Source: Verrucomicrobiota bacterium (GTDB taxonomy: Bacteria; Verrucomicrobiota; Verrucomicrobiia; Limisphaerales; UBA9464). From it: a stretch of DNA of 64,000 nt. Under the pieces are notes generated by a model. That model saw only the letters and a program-made list of their open reading frames with translations. It was not told the origin of the DNA and did not search any database. Positions 16,013-23,385 of the stretch are shown here, in pieces; position 1 is the stretch's first letter, and each line of letters starts with the position of its first letter. The stretch is taken from the NCBI GenBank assembly GCA_947471985.1, contig CANIZL010000018.1:1-64000 (forward strand), read 5' to 3'. Made by a program: the position numbers and the translations under genes.

Positions 16013-16531
16013 TTACTTGCGGCGGAGGAACAGCAGGCCACCGAGGCCGAGAGCGGCGAGCGCGTACGTGCTCGGCTCAGGGGTGACCAACGTCAAGCCC
16101 GTGAAGGCCGGAACGATGGAGTTCGGGAGGCCGGCGATGCCGTTGGCATCCACCACGCCGCCGAGAACGAAGGAGGACAGCGTCGTGGACGCCTTCACCT
16201 TCGCGCTGTCGAAGTCAGCGCCCGTGTCCTTGTCCCAAGCGCGGATGGTGATGTCCACCGCGCTACCACCGACCTTACCGGCAACGGCGACAGTTCCCTT
16301 GGAGAAGAGACCGGCGTTCGCACCCGCCAGCGTCAGCTGGAAGGGGTCGATCGTGGCCGCTCCGTTCACGAGGATCTGAACGAACACGTTGTCAGCAGCA
16401 GCGACATTGGCACCGTCGAGGGTGATACGCGGCTTGGTTCCCGTGGCGGAACTCGCGGAGAATGTTCCCTGAGCGGAAACGGAGACGGCAGCGGCAAAAA
16501 ATGCCACACCAGCGAGGATAGCTTTATTCAT
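16013..16531 (-). CDS. PEP-CTERM protein, tandem paralogue 3
   Basis: A 172-residue exported protein starts at ATG 16531 (MNKAILAGVAFFAAAVSVSAQG) with a clear signal peptide. The middle DNVFVQILVNGAATIDPFQL, then TLAGANAGLFSKG and AVDITIRAWDKDTGADFD closely match the two downstream copies. It ends TPEPSTYALAALGLGGLLFL plus RRK, a PEP-CTERM sorting signal. It lies 31 bases after a different secreted-protein gene (16563-17231), so those two may be one transcript ended by the terminator at 15962. No exosortase gene is in the window. Confidence 0.88.
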   Translation of the reverse strand: MNKAILAGVAFFAAAVSVSAQGTFSASSATGTKPRITLDGANVAAADNVFVQILVNGAATIDPFQLTLAGANAGLFSKGTVAVAGKVGGSAVDITIRAWDKDTGADFDSAKVKASTTLSSFVLGGVVDANGIAGLPNSIVPAFTGLTLVTPEPSTYALAALGLGGLLFLRRK

Positions 16532-16562
16532 GCTTTTTGTGGGTTCAATTTACAGAATCAAT

Positions 16563-17231
16563 TTACTGGAGCAAAGCGCTGGCGGAGGGCTGCTTCCAGA
16601 GAGCGGCCGTACCGGTCCGCTTCACCCAGAACGCTTCAGCCACCGCGACGTTCGGTCCCTTGCCGCTGTCATCCAACCAGGAGCCAGCAGATCCGTCGGT
16701 GCCGGCGTAGGAGCCGTTGACGAACTGGAACACGCTATCGCTGTCATTGTCACCCGCGCCCAGCGGATATTCCAAGTCAGCCAGACGGCCGGCCTTGGGC
16801 AGCGTGGAGGACTGGATGCTCAAGCCGGCAGGCACGTTGTGGCCCGCGACCGCGCCCGCGATGTCAACTTCACCGACGAAGGTGATCTTGACCGCAGCCG
16901 CACCCGCGCTGGCAGCGAAGAAGCCGCCGCCCGGATTGATGACGACGTCGCCGCCGTCGAGCCATTCACCACCGGAGGCCGCCGAGGAGACGAAGCCACC
17001 GGGCGTGAAGTGGAACAACTGCAAGTCGTCCGACGCGCCGAGTTTGATGACATCCGAAACCTTGTTGCTCGTCGCTTTGAGCGGGTTGGAGATCATGCTG
17101 TACTTGGAGACGCCATTCACCTGGGCGGCCACCGTGACGTTGACGTAGCCAACGATGTTCTGAGAGACCACGTCGGCAGCGGAGACGCCACCGGCAACGA
17201 GGCCGAGGATGAGAAGTGCTTTAGCCTTCAT
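16563..17231 (-). CDS. Secreted protein of a Verrucomicrobial family, unknown function
   Basis: A 222-residue protein starts at ATG 17231 (MKAKALLILGLVAGGVSAAD) with a signal peptide ending VSA-AD. The mature N-terminus DVVSQNIVGYVNVTV resembles the (S/A)xNxVGYxNVT start of many secreted proteins in this phylum. The rest contains WLDGGDVVINPGGGFFAAS and, near the end, VAEAFWVKRTGTAALWKQ, a pattern like a beta-sandwich surface protein. No PEP-CTERM tail or lipobox is present. It precedes PEP-CTERM paralogue 3 by 31 bases and they may share a transcript. I do not know its function. Confidence 0.8.
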   Translation of the reverse strand: MKAKALLILGLVAGGVSAADVVSQNIVGYVNVTVAAQVNGVSKYSMISNPLKATSNKVSDVIKLGASDDLQLFHFTPGGFVSSAASGGEWLDGGDVVINPGGGFFAASAGAAAVKITFVGEVDIAGAVAGHNVPAGLSIQSSTLPKAGRLADLEYPLGAGDNDSDSVFQFVNGSYAGTDGSAGSWLDDSGKGPNVAVAEAFWVKRTGTAALWKQPSASALLQ

Positions 17232-17800
17232 GTGTTGATAATTGATTCCGTGTGTGGTGAAACCTTGGCCTATGGGGTCCAGCGACGTCAACGCCTTTTT
17301 ACAGATTTTTCAGAAAAACATCCACCCGCCCTTCCCGCGCAATTCCGCCGGAAAAAGCCTGTAAATAGCCACATATCAGCCCTAAAACCGCGTACTGGCG
17401 ACCCGCACCACCCCGGCATACCCGCGATCCCAACAAAATTTTCCGAACCTCAGCCTCCAACGTCGGGCCGATTGAGGCGGCGGGTTGGAGGCGAGGTTTT
17501 CGTCCGGAGCGCGGACGGGAGGACCGTGCGGTCGAGGACTGAGGCAGTCCTCGACTGCTGGGGCGATCGAGCCGGTCGTCCCCCCGCTCCGCCCGGTGGA
17601 CCCGCATTCCTGTTTTCGACCCGCCAGGACAATTTTCGTACCCTAGCCCAAAGCGGTAGGGGACTACCGCAGTCCATGACGCTGCGCGACCACCGACGCG
17701 TTTGGTAAAATTTACCGCGTCCCTTCACCAAGGCGCTCCGGTCCGTGGTTCGCCGACAATTCCTTTTGCGTGCCGAACGGCCGCCCGCTCGTTTGGCGGG
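17232..17800. repeat. 569-base intergenic region with two strong hairpins and an extragenic-repeat-like tail
   Basis: No gene is supported here. CGTCCG/CGGACG (17501-17517) forms a 6-bp hairpin. GTCGAGGACT (17531-17540) pairs perfectly with AGTCCTCGAC (17546-17555) over a five-base loop. Downstream, TAGGGGACTACCGCAGTCCA (from about 17658) has partial self-complementarity, and CACCGCAGTCCTGGACC near 13525 echoes it. The set resembles the extragenic palindromic repeats found between genes in this group. The region near 17232-17300 should also hold the promoter of the minus-strand secreted protein. Confidence 0.55.
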
Positions 17801-18175
17801 GTGACCAAGCCCCTCGCCGTCGTGTTTTATGAGCGTCTCCTTCCCGGCAGCCGGATCGCCAATCGTCTGGCAGATCTCGGCTGGCGCGTCGCGGAGGCGA
17901 AGCAGGCGGCGGACATCGTCCCACTGGTACGCTCCGAGCGTCCCTTGGTCGTCGTGGCCGAACTCGAACTGCGATCCGGCGACCTTTGCCCGATCATCGC
18001 CGAGTTGAAGCGCACCCCGGAGACGGAGCATGTCCCCTTTCTCGGGTACGGAGATCCCAAGAACCAGCGCTTGGTGGACGCCGCTCTGGCCGCCGGCGCG
18101 CGTTTGATCGTGGGGGAAGCCGGTGTGTGCGATCAGCTCCCGCAATTGCTCGACCACGTACTCGCGGTGGAGTGA
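17801..18175 (+). CDS. Response-regulator-receiver-like protein, probably lacking phosphoacceptor
   Basis: I take GTG 17801 as start (VTKPLAVVFYERLL), giving 124 residues of a single receiver-sized alpha/beta domain. Upstream in-frame codons have no plausible start context. Helix and strand order fits a CheY-like fold: PLAVVFYE, LVVVAELELRSGD, VPFLGYGDP and ARLIVGEAG. At the place of the phosphoacceptor Asp the strand ends VVVAELEL, so Glu or Leu replaces it, and there is no acidic pair after strand 1. It would be a pseudo-receiver that signals without phosphorylation. It stands 119 bases upstream of a FAD-dependent amino-acid dehydrogenase gene with no partner kinase nearby. Confidence 0.65.
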   Translation: MTKPLAVVFYERLLPGSRIANRLADLGWRVAEAKQAADIVPLVRSERPLVVVAELELRSGDLCPIIAELKRTPETEHVPFLGYGDPKNQRLVDAALAAGARLIVGEAGVCDQLPQLLDHVLAVE

Positions 18176-18294
18176 GGCAGCATCCGGCTCGCCTTCGGGT
18201 GGTCCGAAGTGGTCTTCGGTAGGGGAAATCCGCCGAGGTTTTCCCGCCCGGGGGTTGTTGAAACGCCCGGCTCGGCTACAGCTGGAAGCAGCAA

Positions 18295-19560
18295 ATGGCA
18301 CACGTATGCGTCATCGGCGCGGGCGTCATCGGACTCTGCACCGCCTACTACTGCACGCAGCGCGGTCACACGGTCACCGTGGTGGATCGCCTGCCTCCCC
18401 GCCGGAACGGCTGTTCCTTTGGCAATGCCGGAATGATCGTCCCCAGCCATTTCGTGCCCCTGGCAGCGCCGGGAATGGTCGCTCTGGGACTCAAATGGAT
18501 GTGGAATCCGGAGTCTCCATTTTACATCCAACCGCGACTCAATCCCGAACTGCTGCGCTGGGCCTACCAGTTCTGGCGGGCCGCTACTCCGGAACACGTC
18601 CGCCGCAGCGCTCCCCTGCTCCGGGACTTGAGTCTGGCCAGCCGGGCCGCTTTTGAAGCGATCGCCGCCCAGCCAGGCCACGATTTCGGCCTGGTGCAAC
18701 GCGGGCTCCTAATGTTATGCCAGACCGCGCACACGCTCGACGAGGAGGCGGCCACCGCCACCCGTGCCCGCGAACTCGGTCTCCCAGCCGAAGTACTCGA
18801 CGCGCGACAGGCAGCGGCTCTGGATCCCGGGGTCACGATGAATATTCAGGGAGCGGTCTACTTCCCGAAGGACTGTCATCTGGCGCCGGACCGTTTCATG
18901 GCGTTGCTGCAAACCCAACTGGAGGCCGCGGGCACCCGCTTCGTCTGGGACACCGAGATCACCGGTTGGCGACGGGAAGGATCACGACTGCGGGCCGTCC
19001 AAACCACCGGGACGAACGCGGCTGCCGCGGAAATCGCCGCCGATGAATTCGTTCTCGCCGGCGGTTCGTGGTCGCCCGGTCTGGGCCAGCAACTCGGTCT
19101 GCGCATTCCCCTGCAAGCCGGCAAGGGCTACAGCCTGACCCTCCGCGCCCCCCGCGAACTGCCCCAATTGTGCTCCATCCTGACGGAAGCCCGCGTGGCC
19201 GTGACGCCCATGGGTGGAAGTCTGCGCGTGGGTGGCACCATGGAAATCTCCGGCCTGAAGGAGACCATCAATCCCGCGCGGGTCCGGGGCATCATTAAAT
19301 CGATGGTCCGGTACTTCCCCAAGTTTACCGAAGCGGATTTTGCCGACGTCCAGCCGTGGTTTGGACTGCGGCCATGTTCCCCGGACGGTCTACCCTACTT
19401 GGGACGGACGACGAGGCACCAGAACCTGACTCTGGCCACCGGTCATGCCATGATGGGCCTTTCGCTGGGTCCGGTGACCGGCCAACTGGTGGCGCAAATT
19501 CTGAGCGGTGAACGACCGGATTTCGATCTGACACTGCTGTCCCCCGACCGCCTGGGTTGA
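18295..19560 (+). CDS. DadA-like FAD-dependent D-amino-acid dehydrogenase
   Basis: A 421-residue flavoprotein of the DadA/DAO family. The FAD-binding GAGVIGLCTAYYCTQRGHTV lies at residues 8-27, followed by RNGCSFGNAGMIVPSHF, the DadA-type segment after the dinucleotide fold. GLRPCSPDGLPYLGR and LATGHAMMGLSLGPVTGQLV are the C-terminal FAD-binding motifs. DadA enzymes oxidise D-amino acids at the inner membrane and pass electrons to quinone. The SPFYIQPRLNPELLRW region is like DadA and hydroxyproline-related dehydrogenases, so D-hydroxyproline is an alternative substrate. No racemase or epimerase is adjacent, so the substrate is open. Confidence 0.85.
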   Translation: MAHVCVIGAGVIGLCTAYYCTQRGHTVTVVDRLPPRRNGCSFGNAGMIVPSHFVPLAAPGMVALGLKWMWNPESPFYIQPRLNPELLRWAYQFWRAATPEHVRRSAPLLRDLSLASRAAFEAIAAQPGHDFGLVQRGLLMLCQTAHTLDEEAATATRARELGLPAEVLDARQAAALDPGVTMNIQGAVYFPKDCHLAPDRFMALLQTQLEAAGTRFVWDTEITGWRREGSRLRAVQTTGTNAAAAEIAADEFVLAGGSWSPGLGQQLGLRIPLQAGKGYSLTLRAPRELPQLCSILTEARVAVTPMGGSLRVGGTMEISGLKETINPARVRGIIKSMVRYFPKFTEADFADVQPWFGLRPCSPDGLPYLGRTTRHQNLTLATGHAMMGLSLGPVTGQLVAQILSGERPDFDLTLLSPDRLG

Positions 19561-19636
19561 TTCAGTGCAGGTCCGGCCAAACGGACTAGGAATCCACCAC
19601 GGCGGCTGCCGGGGATCGTCGCGCACTTCTATCACT

Positions 19637-20722
19637 TCAATCCAGCCGGGAAATCCAGCCGCCGCCCACGACCAGATCGTCCTGGTAACAAACGCACGCC
19701 TGCCCCGGAGTCACCGCCCGCGCGGGCTCATGCAAACGGACTTCCGCGGTGCCATTCGGCCCCGGAGTGACCGTGGCTGCAGTGCCGGGATGATTGTACC
19801 GGATCTTCGCCAGACACTCGAACGAGGCGGGCGGCACCTCGAAGGGGATCCAGTTGCAATTCGTGATGCGGAACGTGGCCCGCCTCAACTCCGCTTCCTC
19901 GCCCACCACGACCCGATTGTTCGCCACGTCCAGCTCCACTACATAGAGCATCTTCTGCGAGTTCATCCGCAGTCCCTTCCGCTGGCCGATGGTGTAAAAC
20001 TCAATGCCCTCGTGCCGGCCCAGCACCGCGCCGGACCGATCCACAATATCCCCGGCATGAGTCTTCACGAGCTGGCTCTGTTGCAGGAAGCCGCCGTAAT
20101 CGTTGTCCGGCACGAAACAGATTTCCATGCTCTCCTCCTTGTCGGCCGTGCGCAGTGCGCAGGCGCGGGCAACGTCGCGGGTGTCGGATTTGGTCTTTTC
20201 GCCCAAGGGAAACAGGACGCTCGCCAGCTGCTCCTGTTGCAGGCTGAAGAGGAAATAGCTTTGATCCTTGCGCAGATCGTGACCGCGTTTGAGCAGAACC
20301 CGGCCGGCGGGCGTCCGCTCGACCCGGGCAAAATGGCCGGTGGCCAGCCAATCACATCCCAGCTGCCGCGCCCGATCCAACAGCGTGCCGAACTTCAGGT
20401 GCTGATTGCACATGACGCACGGATTCGGGGTGCGGCCGGCCTTGTATTCGGCGGCGAAGTACCCAATCACCCGCTGCTGAAACTCGGCGGATTCATCGAT
20501 CAGGTAGTACGGAATCCCGAGCTGGGCGCAGACGCTCCGGGCATCCATGACCGCCTGGGGACCACAGCACTTGTCCTCGGCGCGGGAAACGCAGTCCTGC
20601 GGCCACAGCTTGAGGGTCACGCCGATGACGTCGTAGCCCTGGGAAAGGAGCAGTGCGGCGGTGGCTGAGGAATCCACCCCGCCGCTCATCCCGACCAGCA
20701 CGCGGGGTTTGGCGGCAGCCAT
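19637..20722 (-). CDS. mnmA: tRNA 2-thiouridine(34) synthase MnmA
   Basis: MnmA adds sulfur to U34 of tRNA-Lys, -Glu and -Gln. The 361-residue protein has the PP-loop GMSGGVDSS (11-19), the catalytic Cys105 in CVMCNQHLKFG, and the second Cys202 in SMEICFVPDNDY, all as in characterised enzymes. C-terminal RYNHPG and the GQACVCYQDDLVVGGGWI segments complete the family pattern. An extra CC pair (DKCCGPQA, 51-57) is common in deeper-branching MnmA proteins. It is the last gene of a minus-strand run tpiA-secG-mnmA, 136 bases after secG. Confidence 0.97.
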   Translation of the reverse strand: MAAAKPRVLVGMSGGVDSSATAALLLSQGYDVIGVTLKLWPQDCVSRAEDKCCGPQAVMDARSVCAQLGIPYYLIDESAEFQQRVIGYFAAEYKAGRTPNPCVMCNQHLKFGTLLDRARQLGCDWLATGHFARVERTPAGRVLLKRGHDLRKDQSYFLFSLQQEQLASVLFPLGEKTKSDTRDVARACALRTADKEESMEICFVPDNDYGGFLQQSQLVKTHAGDIVDRSGAVLGRHEGIEFYTIGQRKGLRMNSQKMLYVVELDVANNRVVVGEEAELRRATFRITNCNWIPFEVPPASFECLAKIRYNHPGTAATVTPGPNGTAEVRLHEPARAVTPGQACVCYQDDLVVGGGWISRLD

Positions 20723-20833
20723 GGGGTTAAGAAGCGAAAGGCAGGACCGGCCGGATTAAAAAGGCGAAAACGGACCGCCAAGCGGTTCGGAGCCATTCCT
20801 CGGAAGGAGCGGAACCCCGGCGGAGCAGCGAAA

Positions 20834-20853
20834 GCGGGGCGATTTCGCCCCGC
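20834..20853 (-). terminator. GC-rich hairpin after secG
   Basis: GCGGGGCG and CGCCCCGC form an 8-bp stem over a four-base loop, starting 5 bases after the secG stop. The following T run on the minus strand is weak (CTTTCG), so this may attenuate rather than fully end transcription into mnmA. Confidence 0.4.
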
Positions 20854-20858
20854 GCCGA

Positions 20859-21242
20859 TCATTTGGCCGGAACCGGCACGAGGACCGGAGCCGGGACATT
20901 CGTCGGAGCCGGCGTCCGGGCCGGAGCCGCGGGGACCACGGCCGGGGCGGTGGCGGCCAGCTTGTCCAATTGCGCACCCAAACCACGATCCTTATTGCGG
21001 TTGTAGTGGGCGGTCAGAACGGAGATCAAAAGGCACAGGAACAGGAAGATTCCGGCGGCCCACTTCGTGATGTTGGTCAGGGCGTTGCCCGAACCGGCAC
21101 CGAAAATCGCGGCGGTTTGCTCCGCCCCGAAGGCGGCCGCGAGACCCGCTTCCTTCTTGGGGAGTTGCAGCAGGATCAGCAAACCCAGAAAGAGCGAATC
21201 GACGAGCAGGATCAGCGAAAGCAGGGAAGTCCAGATGTTCAT
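20859..21242 (-). CDS. secG: SecG protein-export subunit
   Basis: A 127-residue protein with two transmembrane helices (about 5-26 and 58-80) separated by the cytoplasmic loop LPKKEAGLAAAFGAEQTAAI and FGAGSGNALTNITKW. The QxPKxxGL...G and GxxxxLTxxT elements are typical of SecG, a non-essential partner of SecYE in the translocon. The tail of about 40 residues is low-complexity Ala/Pro/Val and cytoplasmic or extended. It follows tpiA by 43 bases, an arrangement also seen in many other bacteria. Confidence 0.92.
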   Translation of the reverse strand: MNIWTSLLSLILLVDSLFLGLLILLQLPKKEAGLAAAFGAEQTAAIFGAGSGNALTNITKWAAGIFLFLCLLISVLTAHYNRNKDRGLGAQLDKLAATAPAVVPAAPARTPAPTNVPAPVLVPVPAK

Positions 21243-21285
21243 AGGCGGGGAATAAATTGGGCGGTGAGCAGCGGGGAATCCCCGT

Positions 21286-22050
21286 TCAGATCGAATTCTT
21301 CACGATCTCGACAAAACTCTTGGCTTCCAGCGACGCTCCGCCGACCAGGGCGCCATCGATATCGGGCTGGCCGAGCAGTTCACGGGCATTGCTGCCTTTG
21401 ACGCTGCCGCCGTATTGGATCCGGACCCGGCGGGCCACGGCCTCGCCGTGCAGGCTGACGAGGACCTTCCGGATGAAGGCGTGCACGTCCTGTGCTTGCT
21501 GGCTGCTGGCCGTCTTGCCGGTGCCGATCGCCCAGACGGGCTCGTACGCCAGCACCGTGGTCTCCACCTGTTCCGGGGTCAGACCGGCCAGGGAACCGCG
21601 CAACTGGCCTTCCACGACCTGCTCGGTGATGCCGGCTTCCCGCTCCGCGAGGGTCTCCCCCACGCAGACGATCGGGATCAGGCTGTTCGCATGGGCATTG
21701 GCGGCCTTCTTGGCCACCAGCGCATCCGACTCCTTCTGGAACTGGCGGCGCTCGCTGTGACCCAGGATCACGTACCGCACGGACAGCTCGCGCAGCATGC
21801 CGGGAGCGATCTCGCCGGTGAAGGCGCCGTAGCCGGTTTCGCTGAGGTTTTGCGCTCCGAGACGCAGGTTGGATTCCACAATCAACTTGGAAGTCTCCGC
21901 CAGGGCCGTGAAGGCCGGGCACACGACCACGTCCACTTCCGTTACGGCGTGGAGGTCGCGTTTAATTTCAGTCACCAAGGCGATCGCTTCGGCGTTCGTC
22001 TTGTTGCTTTTCCAGTTTCCGGCAATGATCAGGCGGCGGGCTTTGTCCAT
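21286..22050 (-). CDS. tpiA: Triosephosphate isomerase
   Basis: TpiA interconverts dihydroxyacetone phosphate and glyceraldehyde 3-phosphate. The 254-residue length is typical. Catalytic residues are visible: Lys in IAGNWKSNK (9-17), His in ILGHSERRQF and Glu in LAYEPVWAIGTGKTAS. The phosphate-binding YGGSVKGSNA and GALVGGASL motifs are at the C-terminus. It lies 43 bases upstream of secG and 82 after mqnE, forming a minus-strand run. Confidence 0.98.
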   Translation of the reverse strand: MDKARRLIIAGNWKSNKTNAEAIALVTEIKRDLHAVTEVDVVVCPAFTALAETSKLIVESNLRLGAQNLSETGYGAFTGEIAPGMLRELSVRYVILGHSERRQFQKESDALVAKKAANAHANSLIPIVCVGETLAEREAGITEQVVEGQLRGSLAGLTPEQVETTVLAYEPVWAIGTGKTASSQQAQDVHAFIRKVLVSLHGEAVARRVRIQYGGSVKGSNARELLGQPDIDGALVGGASLEAKSFVEIVKNSI

Positions 22051-22132
22051 GCAATTTCCCTTAAAAATCGAGCCCGGACGCTAGGGGGCCGAGGGGGGGC
22101 GTCAACGGGGTTTTTACAACTCCGATCAGCCG

Positions 22133-23317
22133 TCATCCGGCGGCTTGATCGGTTTCCTGCTGTCGACCGGCACTCGCCGCCCCCCCAAACTCCTCGGCGG
22201 CCACCGCGCCGGCGGCCGCTTCCTCCCACACCCGGAGCGGTTGATAAAAAGTATCCCGCTGCACCGGCACCCGGCCCGCCTCCCGGATGGCCCGGACCAG
22301 ATCCTTCTCCGTCTGGAGCTGCGGCGTGCGGGCTCCGGCCATGTGAAAAATGTGCTCCTCCACAATGGTCCCATGGAGGTCATCCGCCCCGTAACTCAGC
22401 CCAAGCTGGGCCATCTTCATGCCAAATCCCACCCAGTAGGCCGTGATGTGCTCGAAATTATCCAGATACAACCGCGCCACCGCCAGGGTGCGCAGCAGGT
22501 CAAATCCCGTCGGCGGGGTCGTCACGGGAATCGCATTATTGTCCGGCTGATACGGCAGCGGAATGAAGCCCGTGAATCCGCGGGTCTCATCCTGCAGGTC
22601 TCGGAGCTGACGCAGATGATCCACCCGGTCCGCCAGACTTTCCACGTGCCCGAAGAGCATCGTACAGGTGCTGCGACCGCCCAGCTGATGCCACTGGCGA
22701 TGGACATCCAGATACTCCGCCGCGCTTTCCTTGCCCTTGGCAATGGCGGTCCGGACCTCTTTGCGGAAGATTTCCGCGCCCCCGCCGGTCAGGGACGACA
22801 GACCCGCGGCCCGAAGTTCGGCGAGCGTCTCCGGAACCGACTTCTTCGCCAGCCACGCCAGATGCAGGATCTCGATGGCCGTGAAACATTTCAGCTGCAG
22901 CCGCGGATCCAGAGCCTTAAGCGCGCGGAGGAACTCCAGGTAATGGGAAAACGGCAACGACGGATGCAATCCGCCCACGATGTGCAGCTCCGTGATCCCC
23001 AAGGCGAGCGCTTCCCGGGCCTTCTCCACCATCTGGCTGACCGACAATTCAAACCCATCCGCATCGCGCTTCTTCCGGGAAAAAGCGCAGAACTGGCAGC
23101 TCAGGATGCAGTAATTGGAGTAATTGAGGTACCGGTTGACGATGTACGACGCCCGCCGGCCGTTGCGTCGTTGATTGGCGAAATCCGCGAGCTGGCCCAG
23201 CGCATTGAGGTCACGGGACTCGAACAGGCGCAGGGCATCGGCCTCGGTAAGGCGCTCACCGGCCTCGACCCGGGCGGCCAAGTCCCGCAGCGGACTGTGT
23301 CGTAGCGCAAAATTCAT
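22133..23317 (-). CDS. mqnE: Aminofutalosine synthase, radical SAM (menaquinone)
   Basis: MqnE joins SAM-derived adenosyl and 3-enolpyruvyl-benzoate to make aminodeoxyfutalosine, the first committed intermediate after MqnA. The 394-residue protein has the radical SAM cluster motif CILSCQFC (Cys70, 74, 77), then ELHIVGGLHPSLPFSHYLEF, the GGGAEIF segment typical of MqnE, and STCTMLFGHVES. GFIPLPYQPDNNAI near residue 250 is also shared with the MqnE/MqnC group. MqnC is the close relative; AEIF with the HRQWHQLG..STCTMLFGH stretch argues for MqnE. mqnD is elsewhere in the window, so the route is scattered. Confidence 0.88.
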   Translation of the reverse strand: MNFALRHSPLRDLAARVEAGERLTEADALRLFESRDLNALGQLADFANQRRNGRRASYIVNRYLNYSNYCILSCQFCAFSRKKRDADGFELSVSQMVEKAREALALGITELHIVGGLHPSLPFSHYLEFLRALKALDPRLQLKCFTAIEILHLAWLAKKSVPETLAELRAAGLSSLTGGGAEIFRKEVRTAIAKGKESAAEYLDVHRQWHQLGGRSTCTMLFGHVESLADRVDHLRQLRDLQDETRGFTGFIPLPYQPDNNAIPVTTPPTGFDLLRTLAVARLYLDNFEHITAYWVGFGMKMAQLGLSYGADDLHGTIVEEHIFHMAGARTPQLQTEKDLVRAIREAGRVPVQRDTFYQPLRVWEEAAAGAVAAEEFGGAASAGRQQETDQAAG

Positions 23318-23385
23318 GACTCTTGGGACCCGCCAGCACCGGCACCGGCGCCGGGGAATTCACGGTCGCCGGCTTCGCCGAAAAC

